A stretch of DNA of 64,000 nt, from the NCBI GenBank assembly GCA_016720825.1, contig JADKJV010000012.1, positions 49,397 to 113,396 of the forward strand. Direction: 5' to 3'. The notes beneath the pieces were generated by a model, which was given only the letters and a program-made list of their open reading frames with translations, searched no databases and was not told where the DNA came from. Of this stretch, positions 40,468-48,806 are shown in pieces; positions within the stretch are counted from its first letter, which is position 1, and each line of letters opens with the position of its first letter. Origin of the DNA: Chitinophagaceae bacterium (GTDB lineage Bacteria > Bacteroidota > Bacteroidia > Chitinophagales > Chitinophagaceae). The translations under genes and the position numbers were made by a program.

Positions 40468-42843
40468 CTATTCACACATAGTAACGAGATTAAACGCTTC
40501 GAGCATATTTACATTTTCGCTCAGCAATTTTTCTTCACTGTTTGTCCTAAAAGATTTCTCCAGTGTCAGCCTGGCCATCAGGTAACTTACGGTTGATTCA
40601 GCACCCTGGTTCAGGTTCACGTTATGCTCTTCAAGTCCGTCGTAACATCCGCCTGTACATGGATTGTAAATAATCTGGTGAAGATGGTTATTGCCCATGA
40701 ACCAGTTGAAGGCAATCATCATTTTCTCTTCATAGCCGTCATTGGCAAAATTATCAGCAAATTTTTTCAACGCAATAATGGTGTAGGCCACATCTATTGG
40801 TTGCTCACCACCCGGTATGATTTTACTATCCGTTTTACCATTATGCATCCAGCTCCGGTTTGAAATCACATTGATATTCTGGCCGTCCATGATTTTTGAT
40901 AAAAGAAAATCAAAGCTTTCTTTTGCGATATCCCGGTATACAATATCTCCGGTAACCTGCCATGCACACAACAATGCTTCGGGGATAATACTGTTGGCAT
41001 AAGTAAGATAACTTTCATACCACAACCAGTCTTCTTTGCGTTCATGCCGGTACATCTGCACCAGCCGGTTGGCCAGGTTTTTAATGATCGCCTGGTCGCC
41101 ATGGTATGGTTTTGAAAGATTGCGGTAATACAAACCTTTTATAACAAATGCCATCGCCCGGGTAGAATGAATGCGGCCTGCATGCTGGAGGATCTCCGGC
41201 ATCATAGCTTCAGCCTGTTCAACGATTAATTTTGGAAGGATTTTCTGCAGTGAGAGCAGGTAACCCAATGCCCAAACAGCGCGGCCATTTGCATCAGCCA
41301 GGTTGACCTGGTTATTCTGGTTTGTAAACACACGTTGCTTCCTTACATAATTCAGGAAATGCCCGTCGGGTTGCAGGCAGTATTTTATAAAATTAAAATA
41401 GATGCGTATAAACTGCAGGTCCGAATCATCCCGTGTAAGTTCATAATGCTGGCACATGGCAATCATGGCCCTGGCATTGTCGTCGAGTGTATAGCCGGAT
41501 GAGATATCAGGTTCACTGATCACGGCGAATTGGATCATACCAAACATCGTAGTCAGTTTCTGCATGTGCAGCATATTGATGGCGGGTATTGAATACCGCA
41601 AAGTCAGTTTGCCATTACAATACTGTTCAAATAACAAAGCGTGCAGGATGGCTGAATTTTCCCAGGCTGTGGAGGCCATTGCCTGCAGGCCTTTCACACT
41701 GATCCGGGCCCTTCTCTTTTCATCTTTCAATAATCCGCTGATGGCTACTGATAATTGTTCGGCATTCTGGAAATCAAAAATCACACCGCCTTCTTCTTTC
41801 AGCACTTCTTTGGCGTGCGGGATGGGTGTTGAAATAACAGGGCAGCCGCAACTAATGGCGTAAGAGAAAGTACCGCTGACCGTCTGGCTGGGATCTTTGG
41901 ACGTAAACAGATAAATATCCGTCAGCTGCAGGTATTCAATCAGCTGGTGAAGGGGCAGGAATTCATTGACAAACCTGACATAAGATTCCAGTTTCAACCC
42001 GGCTACTTTTTCTTCAAGCATAGTCCGGTATTTCTCCCCTTCTTCTTTTACTATTGAAGGATGTGTCTTGCCAATGATCAGGAATACCACGTCCGGGTGT
42101 TTTTCAATCACTGAAGGCAAAGCATCCAGTGTTGTTTCGATACTTTTCCCGGAACCCAGCAAGCCAAATGTGGAAAGCACCTGTTTCCCTGCAAGGTTAT
42201 ACCTCGATTTCAGTAAATCCTTATCTGCCTGTAATACCAGGTGGGTGCCATGCGGGATAACAGAAATTTTCCCGGCCGGTACGCCATATTCATTCAGCAA
42301 TACATCACGGGAGTGGTTTGTCATTACAACAATACCCGCTGCTTTTTCTGAAAGTCCGAGTACATTTAATTTCATCAGGGGTGTTGGTCTTGGCAATACG
42401 GTATGGAAAACCAGGAGCACAGGCTTATTCATTTCGGCCATGAAAGTCCTGATTTCAGTTTCCTGCTTTGAATAAAACCCAAACTCATGCTGGATCACCA
42501 CCAATTCAATATCCGGATTGGCGCGTATTTCGTTTATCAGTAAACGGAAAGAGTCCGGATCATCTGTATTCAATTTATATTTTACTTCTGCCGGATAGGT
42601 GTGTTTCTCAGCTGTATTTTCAAGCGCACAAACAGACAAACTGAATGAATGGCTGAATTTATTTTCCAGTGCCCTCACCAAATCCTGTGTGTAAGTGGCA
42701 ATGCCACATTGACGCGGAGGATATGATGAAAGTATCAGTATTTCCGGCAGGTGGTTATCAATATGGTTTGTTTGCTGCAGCGCAGGAATTTCCATTGCCA
42801 GCGTCTTTACCTGGGTTCCATTGTCATATACATTCGTTCCCAT
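40468..42843 (-). CDS. Long glycosyltransferase: GT4 domain plus C-terminal alpha-helical domain
   Basis: 791 residues. Residues 30-420 form a GT-B enzyme: LSSYPPRQCGIATYTQDLV, VVIQHEFGFYSKQE, STFGLLGSGKSIETTL, YLFTSKDPSQTVSGTFSYAISCGCPVIST. Residues 440-780 look like an alpha/alpha-barrel repeat domain (DDNARAMIAMCQHYE, GRAVWALGYLLS, HRQG-like helices, LNQGAESTVSYLMAR), as in enzymes acting on oligosaccharides. It overlaps the GH130 gene by 20 nt, so the two products probably act together on mannose-containing glycans. No signal peptide, so cytoplasmic. Confidence 0.8.
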   Translation of the reverse strand: MGTNVYDNGTQVKTLAMEIPALQQTNHIDNHLPEILILSSYPPRQCGIATYTQDLVRALENKFSHSFSLSVCALENTAEKHTYPAEVKYKLNTDDPDSFRLLINEIRANPDIELVVIQHEFGFYSKQETEIRTFMAEMNKPVLLVFHTVLPRPTPLMKLNVLGLSEKAAGIVVMTNHSRDVLLNEYGVPAGKISVIPHGTHLVLQADKDLLKSRYNLAGKQVLSTFGLLGSGKSIETTLDALPSVIEKHPDVVFLIIGKTHPSIVKEEGEKYRTMLEEKVAGLKLESYVRFVNEFLPLHQLIEYLQLTDIYLFTSKDPSQTVSGTFSYAISCGCPVISTPIPHAKEVLKEEGGVIFDFQNAEQLSVAISGLLKDEKRRARISVKGLQAMASTAWENSAILHALLFEQYCNGKLTLRYSIPAINMLHMQKLTTMFGMIQFAVISEPDISSGYTLDDNARAMIAMCQHYELTRDDSDLQFIRIYFNFIKYCLQPDGHFLNYVRKQRVFTNQNNQVNLADANGRAVWALGYLLSLQKILPKLIVEQAEAMMPEILQHAGRIHSTRAMAFVIKGLYYRNLSKPYHGDQAIIKNLANRLVQMYRHERKEDWLWYESYLTYANSIIPEALLCAWQVTGDIVYRDIAKESFDFLLSKIMDGQNINVISNRSWMHNGKTDSKIIPGGEQPIDVAYTIIALKKFADNFANDGYEEKMMIAFNWFMGNNHLHQIIYNPCTGGCYDGLEEHNVNLNQGAESTVSYLMARLTLEKSFRTNSEEKLLSENVNMLEAFNLVTMCE

Positions 42844-43879
42844 CTGGTTCTTTTTTATGCATTAATAATTCAGTTACCAATTCGTTTAAGCTGACTGAAG
42901 CGCAGGCGATTTGTTCATCGGCTGCCCCATAATAGATATATAATGTATCGCCGAATAAAGCTGTCCCGGTAGGGAAACAAACATTATTGACATAACCTTT
43001 CAGTTCCCAGGTTTCGTCCGGGTAAAATAAAGGAGCAGGCAGCCTGGCGATTTCACGGCAGGGATGTTCCAGTTCCAGTAAAGCGGCACAGGCCGAGTAC
43101 ACATATCCTTTAATGGTATCATGAACAGCATGATAAATCACAACCCATCCTTCGGGAGTTTCAACAGGCGGACAACCACCACCGATATAGCTTACTTCAT
43201 GTTTGTATTTGGAAGAAAGTACAATTGAATCGTCGAGGTGCAGGAAATAATCCTGCCAGAATGCAATCGTCAGATCCGTAAGTTCATTTACTGCAACTAT
43301 CTGTATATCGGGTCTTACCCGGTGTAAAAAGACGAGCATTCCCCGGATCCGGCGGGGGAAGAAAATCACATTTTTATCCCACAGGTACATTTTACTGCCA
43401 TCCGTTTCTGTTTCATGGCGGTGTTCATTATACCGGAGGTATTTCAGGTTAATTTTCCCTTTGGCTTCTGCCAGCCGGCTGAACTCTTCATAGGCAATTT
43501 GAGGTACAATTAATCCCAGTTTTTCAAAATGTTCCAGGTCTTTGGATATGGCAAGTGCACCCAATGCATTGATACCATCGTAAGCAGTGTAGCTGAGAAA
43601 AAAGTCATCCCCTATTTTTGAAATCCGGGGATCTTCCATCCCTTTTGCTTCATAATCAAATTGCGGGTATAAAAGTGGTGCATCTTTCCGGTACTCAACA
43701 GTGAGCGGGCCATCCAGCCTGCAATACCCGATGCTGGAATAATTCCCGGTGCTGACTGCCCGGTAAAACATGTGTACTTTATTCCCTTCCTTGTAAACGG
43801 CCGGGTTCAATACACCTTCATTCTCAAAACCCTGGGTGGTTTTGTTTAAAACAAGGCCTTCCTTTTTAACGTGCAGCAT
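42824..43879 (-). CDS. GH130 family beta-mannoside phosphorylase/hydrolase
   Basis: 351 residues with a five-bladed beta-propeller fold. Typical GH130 segments are NEGVLNPAVYKEGNKVHMFYRA, YEAKGMEDPRISKIGDDFFLSYTAYDG (catalytic aspartate region) and GGGCPPVETPEGWVVIYHA, plus GTALFGDTLYIYYGAAD. The family phosphorolyses beta-mannosides to mannose 1-phosphate. Cytoplasmic. First gene of a two-gene operon with the long glycosyltransferase. The upstream 380 nt hold one copy of the TGTGAATTATATAA motif. Confidence 0.85.
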   Translation of the reverse strand: MLHVKKEGLVLNKTTQGFENEGVLNPAVYKEGNKVHMFYRAVSTGNYSSIGYCRLDGPLTVEYRKDAPLLYPQFDYEAKGMEDPRISKIGDDFFLSYTAYDGINALGALAISKDLEHFEKLGLIVPQIAYEEFSRLAEAKGKINLKYLRYNEHRHETETDGSKMYLWDKNVIFFPRRIRGMLVFLHRVRPDIQIVAVNELTDLTIAFWQDYFLHLDDSIVLSSKYKHEVSYIGGGCPPVETPEGWVVIYHAVHDTIKGYVYSACAALLELEHPCREIARLPAPLFYPDETWELKGYVNNVCFPTGTALFGDTLYIYYGAADEQIACASVSLNELVTELLMHKKEPDGNECI

Positions 43880-44075
43880 GATATAGTAGATTTAGAGCCC
43901 GTCAGTGTCAGGTCCTGCAGTATTGGGAGGATTGTCTGAAATTGGCATCGCCACCTGCAAACCTCTGCTATTCAGCTATGAGTAGTATTATAAACTGGCT
44001 CAGAAGAGTTACATGTTTCCCACATAAACCACTGGCAGGGAGTAATCATTGAAGGGAAAATTGAGAAAAGAAATG

Positions 44076-44089
44076 TGTGAATTATATAA
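44076..44089 (+). promoter_or_regulatory. TGTGAATTATATAA motif, copy 1
   Basis: This 14-mer occurs four times within 5.2 kb (44076, 46264, 48316, 49188), always intergenic. The core AATTATATAATT is a perfect palindrome; this copy has the TGTGA half-site on the left only. Around it, 21 bp are identical to copy 3. It lies about 200 nt before the GH130 start codon. It could be an operator or an alternative promoter element. Confidence 0.6.
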
Positions 44090-44180
44090 ATAAAACAAGT
44101 AGCTATATAATACAACTACGACGATATCACCAGAATTTTGAAAAGCTTTGTGAATAAACAGTAATGTGGTTGGTTTTGGT

Positions 44181-44207
44181 AAAAGCTCCTGACTTGTCAG
44201 GAGCTTT
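44181..44207 (-). terminator. Rho-independent terminator
   Basis: A perfect 11-bp stem (44182-44192 with 44197-44207, loop CTTG) is followed on the minus strand by a short T-run. It is about 55 nt after the stop of the small membrane protein gene. Confidence 0.75.
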
Positions 44208-44260
44208 CCATTTATACAGACCGTTCAGTTTCCCATGCAGGGAAAAAAGTCATTTCCTTT

Positions 44261-44419
44261 TCATGGAATCGCTTTCCTTCCGGAAATAATCCTCAGCAAA
44301 ACCACAACCAGGGCTATAACCAGTAAGGCATGGATCAGGCCACCGGTGCCATATCCGAATACACCTACCAGCCAGCCGATCACCAGCAGAACTGCAATTA
44401 CATATAAGAGATTTCCCAT
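44261..44419 (-). CDS. Lmo0937-like small membrane protein
   Basis: A 52-residue protein, short enough to be missed by length cut-offs. It starts MGNLLYVIAVLLVIGWLVG and contains GYGTGGLIHALLVIALVVVLLRII and a basic tail SGRKAIP: two transmembrane helices joined by a glycine-rich turn. This matches the Lmo0937 family, small inner-membrane proteins often induced by stress. It has a terminator downstream and lies in a cluster of similar small envelope proteins. Confidence 0.82.
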   Translation of the reverse strand: MGNLLYVIAVLLVIGWLVGVFGYGTGGLIHALLVIALVVVLLRIISGRKAIP

Positions 44420-44451
44420 GATAGTATTATTTAAAGTTCCACGCCTGCGGC

Positions 44452-44790
44452 TTATTCATATCCGTCCTTAATAATCGTAAGGATCATTTTGAATCTTCCG
44501 TTTGGGCGTATATAATTAGGTGCATGAGCCGGAATGATTATGCCATGGCCTTTTTCCAGGATATGCGACACATTGCTGATCACAATATCCGCCTGGCCCT
44601 CGATAATCTGGGCAAATTGGTCAAAAGGAGTTGTTTTTTCCGTCAGCCCCTCACCACTGTCGAACGACATGATGCTGATATTACCAGTGGATTTTTTTAT
44701 GATCGTTTTGATAACAACAGAGTTTGTAACATATTCAATAATCTCCACGATGATGTGGGATTTCGATTTTTCCAGTTCAAGGCTATCCAT
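44452..44790 (-). CDS. Cupin-domain protein
   Basis: 112 residues forming a single beta-barrel cupin. TPFDQFAQIIEGQADIVISN stands for motif 1 and LEKGHGIIIPAHAPNYIRPNGRFKMILTII for motif 2. Only part of the metal-binding histidine set is present (one His in PAHAPN), so metal binding is uncertain. Cytoplasmic. Small-molecule sensor or storage functions are possible. It lies 32 nt upstream of the Lmo0937-like gene on the same strand, so the two probably form one transcript. Confidence 0.75.
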   Translation of the reverse strand: MDSLELEKSKSHIIVEIIEYVTNSVVIKTIIKKSTGNISIMSFDSGEGLTEKTTPFDQFAQIIEGQADIVISNVSHILEKGHGIIIPAHAPNYIRPNGRFKMILTIIKDGYE

Positions 44791-44876
44791 TGTTAAGTTT
44801 TTAAGGGTAACTAATATTGATTAAAAATAACAGAGACCACTTATTTAAAACCGCCGGATAACTGCAGGAGTGAACA

Positions 44877-44931
44877 AACGCCAGGAAACCATACCTGATA
44901 TATCAGTACCCGGTAATCCATTCCTGGCGTT
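44877..44931 (-). terminator. Terminator-like hairpin
   Basis: Arms AACGCCAGGAA (44877-44887) and TTCCTGGCGTT (44921-44931) enclose a 33-nt loop that contains the palindrome CTGATATATCAG. On the minus strand the stem is followed by TTGTTC. It lies directly after the stop of the secreted protein at 44942. Confidence 0.6.
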
Positions 44932-44941
44932 GGTAAATTTA

Positions 44942-45406
44942 TCAGCCGCGTCTGCGACGACCCCTGTCATTTCTCCATTTATTGTGTTCAGGGTGTCCTT
45001 TAATCTGGTAGTATTTGGAATCATGACTGTTCCTGATTACTTCCTGGTCATGCCTGTTTTTATAAGACGAATACTGGTTGCGGTACATGTCGGCATTGCG
45101 ATAAGGCCTGTCTTCATTTACCACTACTTTATAACCGGTGTACAGGTTATAATTCCTGTATTGTATCGGTAAAGATGCACTGAAAATCCAGCGGCCTCTT
45201 TGCTGGTACACGTACTGGCGTCTGGAAACATTGTAAAACACATCAATGTCGGGCATGTAATAATAATCGGCACGGTCATACCCGGTAGGCCCCCATACAG
45301 GCTGTGATCCGATATTCGCTCTTAAAGTGATCCGGAGTTGTGCCTGGGCGGATTGGAAGAAAACCCCACCCGCAATCATTGCTGCTATCAGAAATATTTT
45401 TTTCAT
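44942..45406 (-). CDS. Small secreted basic protein, unknown
   Basis: 154 residues. A clear signal peptide (KKIFLIAAMIAGGVFFQSAQA, cleavage after AQA) is followed by a Tyr-, Arg- and Asn-rich mature part with GPTGYDRADYYYMPDIDVFYNV and YVYQQRGRWIFSASLP, ending in the basic tail DRGRRRRG. The YYYMPDIDVYYNV type of segment recurs in Bacteroidota periplasmic proteins of unknown role. I cannot assign a function. Confidence 0.65.
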   Translation of the reverse strand: MKKIFLIAAMIAGGVFFQSAQAQLRITLRANIGSQPVWGPTGYDRADYYYMPDIDVFYNVSRRQYVYQQRGRWIFSASLPIQYRNYNLYTGYKVVVNEDRPYRNADMYRNQYSSYKNRHDQEVIRNSHDSKYYQIKGHPEHNKWRNDRGRRRRG

Positions 45407-45461
45407 TGTTTAAATTTTAAATGTGAATAATGTTGCCGGCTTTTGAAAGCTGGCTATGATG

Positions 45462-45647
45462 TTATAAACCTGCAATCAGTTCCGCTAACTCTTTTTTGGT
45501 TTTCCCGAGTTTAATCTGGAGTTTACCAAGCATCTCATCTTTTTTACCATCCACATACATGAGATCGTTATCGGTTAATTGCGCATATAACTGTTTTAGT
45601 TTCCCCTTCTGTTCTGTCCAGTTCCCCTTTAGTTCTGTAGTGTTCAT
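45462..45647 (-). CDS. CsbD-family stress protein
   Basis: 61 residues starting MNTTELKGNWTEQKGKLKQLYAQLTDNDL and continuing GKKDEMLGKLQIKLGKTKKELA: the charged four-helix CsbD-like fold. CsbD is a general-stress protein (SigB regulon in Bacillus); its mechanism is unknown. It lies in the small-protein stress cluster, 55 nt before the secreted protein gene. Confidence 0.9.
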   Translation of the reverse strand: MNTTELKGNWTEQKGKLKQLYAQLTDNDLMYVDGKKDEMLGKLQIKLGKTKKELAELIAGL

Positions 45648-45827
45648 GTTGTTTTGTAGTTAAGTGTGAAAGAATTTCCAAGTTTCAAAGATGAACTAAA
45701 ACAAAGTGACTGTCATTACACAGTTAAGAAAAAGAGTTACAGTATTCTCACTTGTTATAGTAAAGTGAAATCAATTATACTTCCAGGCAGTGTTTAATAA
45801 AATAGTAAACCCTGAAACCAGTATCGA

Positions 45828-46187
45828 CTACTCCCTGAAGTCCTCTTCTGTTTCTGTCACTGATCTATTATCTGTGTCTGCAGCATCTGTGTCATTTGAC
45901 AAATCTGTTATATCGCAAGGCACATCTTTTGAATTTTCACACTGCATCATATCACCACCTGATTCAGCTTCAATCATTTTATCAATCGCATCGGTTTCGC
46001 TGCTATTCTGCGATTTAATATTCGCGGTGATCTGGTTTAATGCCGAAAGTTTAACAGGAGGTGGCAGGTTTTCATTTCCGGCCGCCAGGAAGGCATCTTT
46101 GACGTCTGATTTTACAGGAACATGAATAAGAAATCCAGAAACTTCTTTGTTCGCTGCTTTATTGAGAATTTTTATTTTCTTTTTCAT
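45828..46187 (-). CDS. Small acidic hypothetical protein
   Basis: 119 residues with a basic start (MKKKIKILNKAANKE) and a very acidic C-terminal half (DITDLSNDTDAADTDNRSVTETEEDFRE). No transmembrane segment or known domain. A plus-strand open frame covers the same bases, but its Ser/Val-rich product looks like the antisense of this one. The motif copy at 46264-46277 is 76 nt before its start codon. Confidence 0.5.
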   Translation of the reverse strand: MKKKIKILNKAANKEVSGFLIHVPVKSDVKDAFLAAGNENLPPPVKLSALNQITANIKSQNSSETDAIDKMIEAESGGDMMQCENSKDVPCDITDLSNDTDAADTDNRSVTETEEDFRE

Positions 46188-46263
46188 AATTATAATCTGT
46201 TTACCGGATTAGCTAAGTTGAGAAAAAAACAACAGCAGACTATTACGAAAAAGGATGCTTTAA

Positions 46264-46277
46264 TTATATAATTCACA
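46264..46277 (-). promoter_or_regulatory. TGTGAATTATATAA motif, copy 2
   Basis: The motif reads TTATATAATTCACA on the plus strand and so TGTGAATTATATAA on the minus strand. Here the core palindrome AATTATATAATT is complete. It sits in the 106-nt gap upstream of the acidic protein gene. Confidence 0.6.
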
Positions 46278-46293
46278 TCTTTAAACACCCTTC

Positions 46294-46677
46294 TTAATAC
46301 TGATTAACATAATACTCGTTCACAAATGCCTGCCGCTGGTTGCTGGTCAGTTTATCAGATGGCCTGATCACAATCGCCACTTTATCAAAGCGGTGATCCC
46401 GACGGAGCATATTGCTGAGTTCTGTTTTCGCTTCCGTAGGGCCGAACAAAAGCACTTCTTCCAGTCCGGCAACCAGTTCACCCAACTGGCGGTAAAAAGC
46501 CCCCTGCCTGCTTTGTTCTTTATTATGCTTCAGCTTATCACCGCCACCAAGGGGAAGGTGATACTCGGAATTAATGACCACATGGTCGTTACGACCGGGC
46601 ATAGCAGAACCATTTGTATAAACAATGTATTCCGCACTTTCATGATCCATCCAGATTCCTGCTTTCATAAAAACCAA
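46294..46677 (-). CDS. Hypothetical protein, possibly baeRF-like
   Basis: About 127 residues (start at 46677, or 46668 at MKAGIWMDH). The opening KAGIWMDHESAEYIVY and the segment GAFYRQLGELVAGLEEVLLFGPTEAKTELSNML recall bacterial relatives of the eRF1 domain (baeRF group), where a similar FGP-x-E-x-K element follows a helix. That assignment is tentative. Cytoplasmic; probably one of the stress-cluster proteins. The C-terminus is NEYYVNQY. Confidence 0.55.
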   Translation of the reverse strand: MVFMKAGIWMDHESAEYIVYTNGSAMPGRNDHVVINSEYHLPLGGGDKLKHNKEQSRQGAFYRQLGELVAGLEEVLLFGPTEAKTELSNMLRRDHRFDKVAIVIRPSDKLTSNQRQAFVNEYYVNQY

Positions 46678-46707
46678 TTTAATTTCCGTAAATACATTCC
46701 GGGATTT

Positions 46708-47208
46708 TTACCGGCGTTTCTTTGAATAACTGTTCAACAGGGTGTGGAGCGTTTCACTGTATTCCATCAGCACCTGGTTGCTGATCACCGGATTGTTTAC
46801 ATCCGGGAGTGTTACAGTCATTTCATCCAGGTATTTGGATAATTCGGGATGTGTCTGGTGAATCAGTAAAGTTGTCCGTAAGATATCCCCGCTGAAATCA
46901 TCTTTCATGGAAACCGGATGAAGCGAATGAAGCCACTGGGCGGCTTCCTGCTTTGGCGCCAGTTTCCACCATTTCTTTTTCTTCAGGATTTTAAGCAGGG
47001 GAAGGCGCGTGATCTGCACTATGGCGTTGACAGCATTTTGCCTGACTGTATGTGTCACACTTTCAGGAGCAGGTAATGCAGGCGACTGAAGCCCCGCACC
47101 GCAAACTGGAGATGCCCATGCGGTTTTCCGCCTTTTCCAGAGTACCCTGAAACCATAGCTGATCATGATAAATCCAAAAAGCAGTAAGATAACATTGAAC
47201 CACACCAT
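46708..47208 (-). CDS. Membrane-anchored hypothetical protein
   Basis: About 166 residues from the ATG at 47208 (an open frame extends to 47241). A single N-terminal transmembrane helix, MVWFNVILLLFGFIMISYGF, is followed by a basic stop-transfer RVLWKRRKTAW and a cytoplasmic or periplasmic domain ending LLNSYSKKRR. I recognise no domain. Located 30 nt before the preceding small gene on the same strand. Confidence 0.5.
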   Translation of the reverse strand: MVWFNVILLLFGFIMISYGFRVLWKRRKTAWASPVCGAGLQSPALPAPESVTHTVRQNAVNAIVQITRLPLLKILKKKKWWKLAPKQEAAQWLHSLHPVSMKDDFSGDILRTTLLIHQTHPELSKYLDEMTVTLPDVNNPVISNQVLMEYSETLHTLLNSYSKKRR

Positions 47209-47323
47209 ATAATTTTGCCCGTTATAAGCCGGACAATGCAAAATTGCATTGAAAACAAACCCAGTTAATTACAGGATTCATATTAAGTATTACACTATTA
47301 CCACGTTGTTGTTTGCTTTGACA

Positions 47324-47899
47324 TCAGCCGGCAGATTTGCCGACATTTTCAAGCATGGTGCGCCGTTTGTGTTTGAGGAACTTAAAGTGTGATGGAGTAA
47401 GACCAGTTACTTTTTTAAACTGTGCCGAAAGATGGGCTACACTGCTATAATGTAACAGGTAAGCGATTTCAGTCAGGTTAAGTTCATTATAAACCAGCAA
47501 TTCTTTTACCTTTTCTATTTTGTGGGCAATAAAATATTTCTCGATAGTTGTGCCCTGGACCTCAGAAAACAGGTTGGCCAGGTAAGTATAATCATACTCC
47601 AGTTTCTGGCTTAAATACACAGAGAAATTCACAACAAGGGGTTCTTCAGAATAGTGTACCAGGTCAATGATAACATTTTTGATTCGTTGTATCAGCACAC
47701 TTTTTTTATCATCCATCAGCTCAAGCCCGGATCTCAGTAAAGCCGCCCTGAACTCTTTAAGCTGATCAGGTGTTATTGCTTCCAGGATATCCGCCTCACC
47801 CAGATCAACAACGGTATAATGCAAGCCCAATTTTGAAAGCTCATCCTTCACGACCATCTTACAACGGATGCAGACCATATTTTTTATGTACAATTTCAC
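47324..47899 (-). CDS. AraC-family regulator with an HMA-like N-terminus
   Basis: 191 residues. The first 70 residues look like a heavy-metal-associated (ferredoxin-like) domain with the CxxC pair in MVCIRCKMVV. Residues 95-185 form an AraC DNA-binding domain: KIEKVKELLVYNELNLTEIAYLLHYSSVAHLSAQFKKVTGLTPSHFK. This combination is frequent in Bacteroidota. It may sense metal or redox state and is a candidate regulator of the surrounding stress genes; neither point is proven by the sequence. Confidence 0.82.
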   Translation of the reverse strand: MKLYIKNMVCIRCKMVVKDELSKLGLHYTVVDLGEADILEAITPDQLKEFRAALLRSGLELMDDKKSVLIQRIKNVIIDLVHYSEEPLVVNFSVYLSQKLEYDYTYLANLFSEVQGTTIEKYFIAHKIEKVKELLVYNELNLTEIAYLLHYSSVAHLSAQFKKVTGLTPSHFKFLKHKRRTMLENVGKSAG

Positions 47900-48017
47900 A
47901 TTACAGTCTTTATAGTGTGCTATCCAGGCAGGTGTAAATTAAATGAAAGACCTTCTTATCTGATTCCGCATAAAGATAACACCAAATCAGGCCGGTTGTT
48001 GGGAAAGAAGTAAATGA

Positions 48018-48305
48018 GCAGGAAGCAGGCGGCAGGTATGCCCTGAATAGATGCGTGACAAAGTTTGCAGAATAGGATGCGCTGTTGCATCTTATTCAGG
48101 GAGGCAGGGAGCAGGATGCAGGTAGCAGGAGGCAGGCTTGCCCTGAATAGATGCGTGACAAAGTTTGCAGTATAGGATGCGCTGTTGCATCTTATTCAGG
48201 GAGGCAGGGAGCAGGATGCAGGTAGCAGGAGGCAGGCATACATTGAATAGATACGTGACAAAACTAAAAGGGTAGAATGCGCCAGAGAATCTTATTCAGG
48301 GGGTG
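48018..48305. repeat. Three 100-bp tandem units: hairpin plus GCAGGNN heptamers
   Basis: Units begin at 48041, 48141 and 48241, exactly 100 bp apart. The first two differ by one base (48071/48171); the third is diverged. Each has a palindrome (CCCTGAATA at 48041-48049 with TATTCAGGG at 48093-48101) and then five GCAGGNN heptamers (48104, 48111, 48118, 48125, 48132). Three heptamers precede the first unit. The rest of the 530-nt gap between the AraC and holin-like genes holds one motif copy at 48316 and nothing else I can name. Confidence 0.9.
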
Positions 48306-48315
48306 GTCAGAAATG

Positions 48316-48329
48316 TGTGAATTATATAA
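48316..48329 (+). promoter_or_regulatory. TGTGAATTATATAA motif, copy 3
   Basis: Identical to copy 1 over 21 bp including the AGAAATG that precedes TGTGA. It directly follows the 100-bp tandem array, 100 nt beyond the 3' end of the holin-X-like gene. Confidence 0.6.
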
Positions 48330-48429
48330 CACTAATATGATTATATGTAAGCCCTTCGCCGCAGCATAACCTGCAATTGCAAGGAACATCGCTCATTTTT
48401 TCACGCAAGTGATATAAAATTTGCGGTTA

Positions 48430-48771
48430 CTATTTGACCAGTTTCCGCACAATTTTGTTAGAAAGCGGTCTTTTGATCCAGGCATTCCTGAATATATATA
48501 TTAATAATCCCAGGAGGAGGTAAAAACCGCCAACGATAAAGAATCCGTCGCGGGTATTGCCTGTGCCCGCACCGATCCAGTAGGCCGCACCTACACTGAG
48601 TATGAGCAAGGCCGTAAACATGAAAAAAGCAATGAAGATGACCGCCACAAAGGAGGTCATCTTCTCTGCCATTTTCTGAGCCACACGGATCTTATATAAT
48701 TTCCATTTTGCTTCGGCCAGATCCGTGGTGCTCGTAAAAAGATCCTGTATATGATGCACGAAAGATTTCAT
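48430..48771 (-). CDS. Holin-X-like membrane protein (DUF1469 / phage holin family)
   Basis: 113 residues. After an amphipathic N-terminus (VHHIQDLFTSTTDLAEAKWKLYKI) come two transmembrane helices, MTSFVAVIFIAFFMFTALLILSVGAAYWIG and FFIVGGFYLLLGLLIYIF, ending NKIVRKLVK. This is the arrangement of the DUF1469/holin-X superfamily of envelope stress proteins; there is no phage context. It follows the YtxH gene by 35 nt, so both are probably one transcript. Confidence 0.83.
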   Translation of the reverse strand: MKSFVHHIQDLFTSTTDLAEAKWKLYKIRVAQKMAEKMTSFVAVIFIAFFMFTALLILSVGAAYWIGAGTGNTRDGFFIVGGFYLLLGLLIYIFRNAWIKRPLSNKIVRKLVK

Positions 48772-48806
48772 AAAAACATTTTATGGTAAACTGTCAGCAC
48801 CTTAAT

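Larger units (their letters stand above)
43880..44260. other. 381-nt intergenic stretch upstream of the GH130 operon
   Basis: AT-rich towards 44070-44115. It holds the motif copy at 44076-44089 and the terminator at 44181-44207. I see no further open frame or exact TAnnTTTG box reading towards the GH130 gene. Confidence 0.5.

Noticed and set aside
45790..46125. Plus-strand open frame, Ser/Val-rich
   Set aside because: Antisense of the acidic protein gene; composition looks like the reverse of an acidic coding strand.
48018..48305. CRISPR array
   Set aside because: Unit length is 100 bp, the units contain palindromes and heptamers instead of unique spacers, and no cas gene is near.
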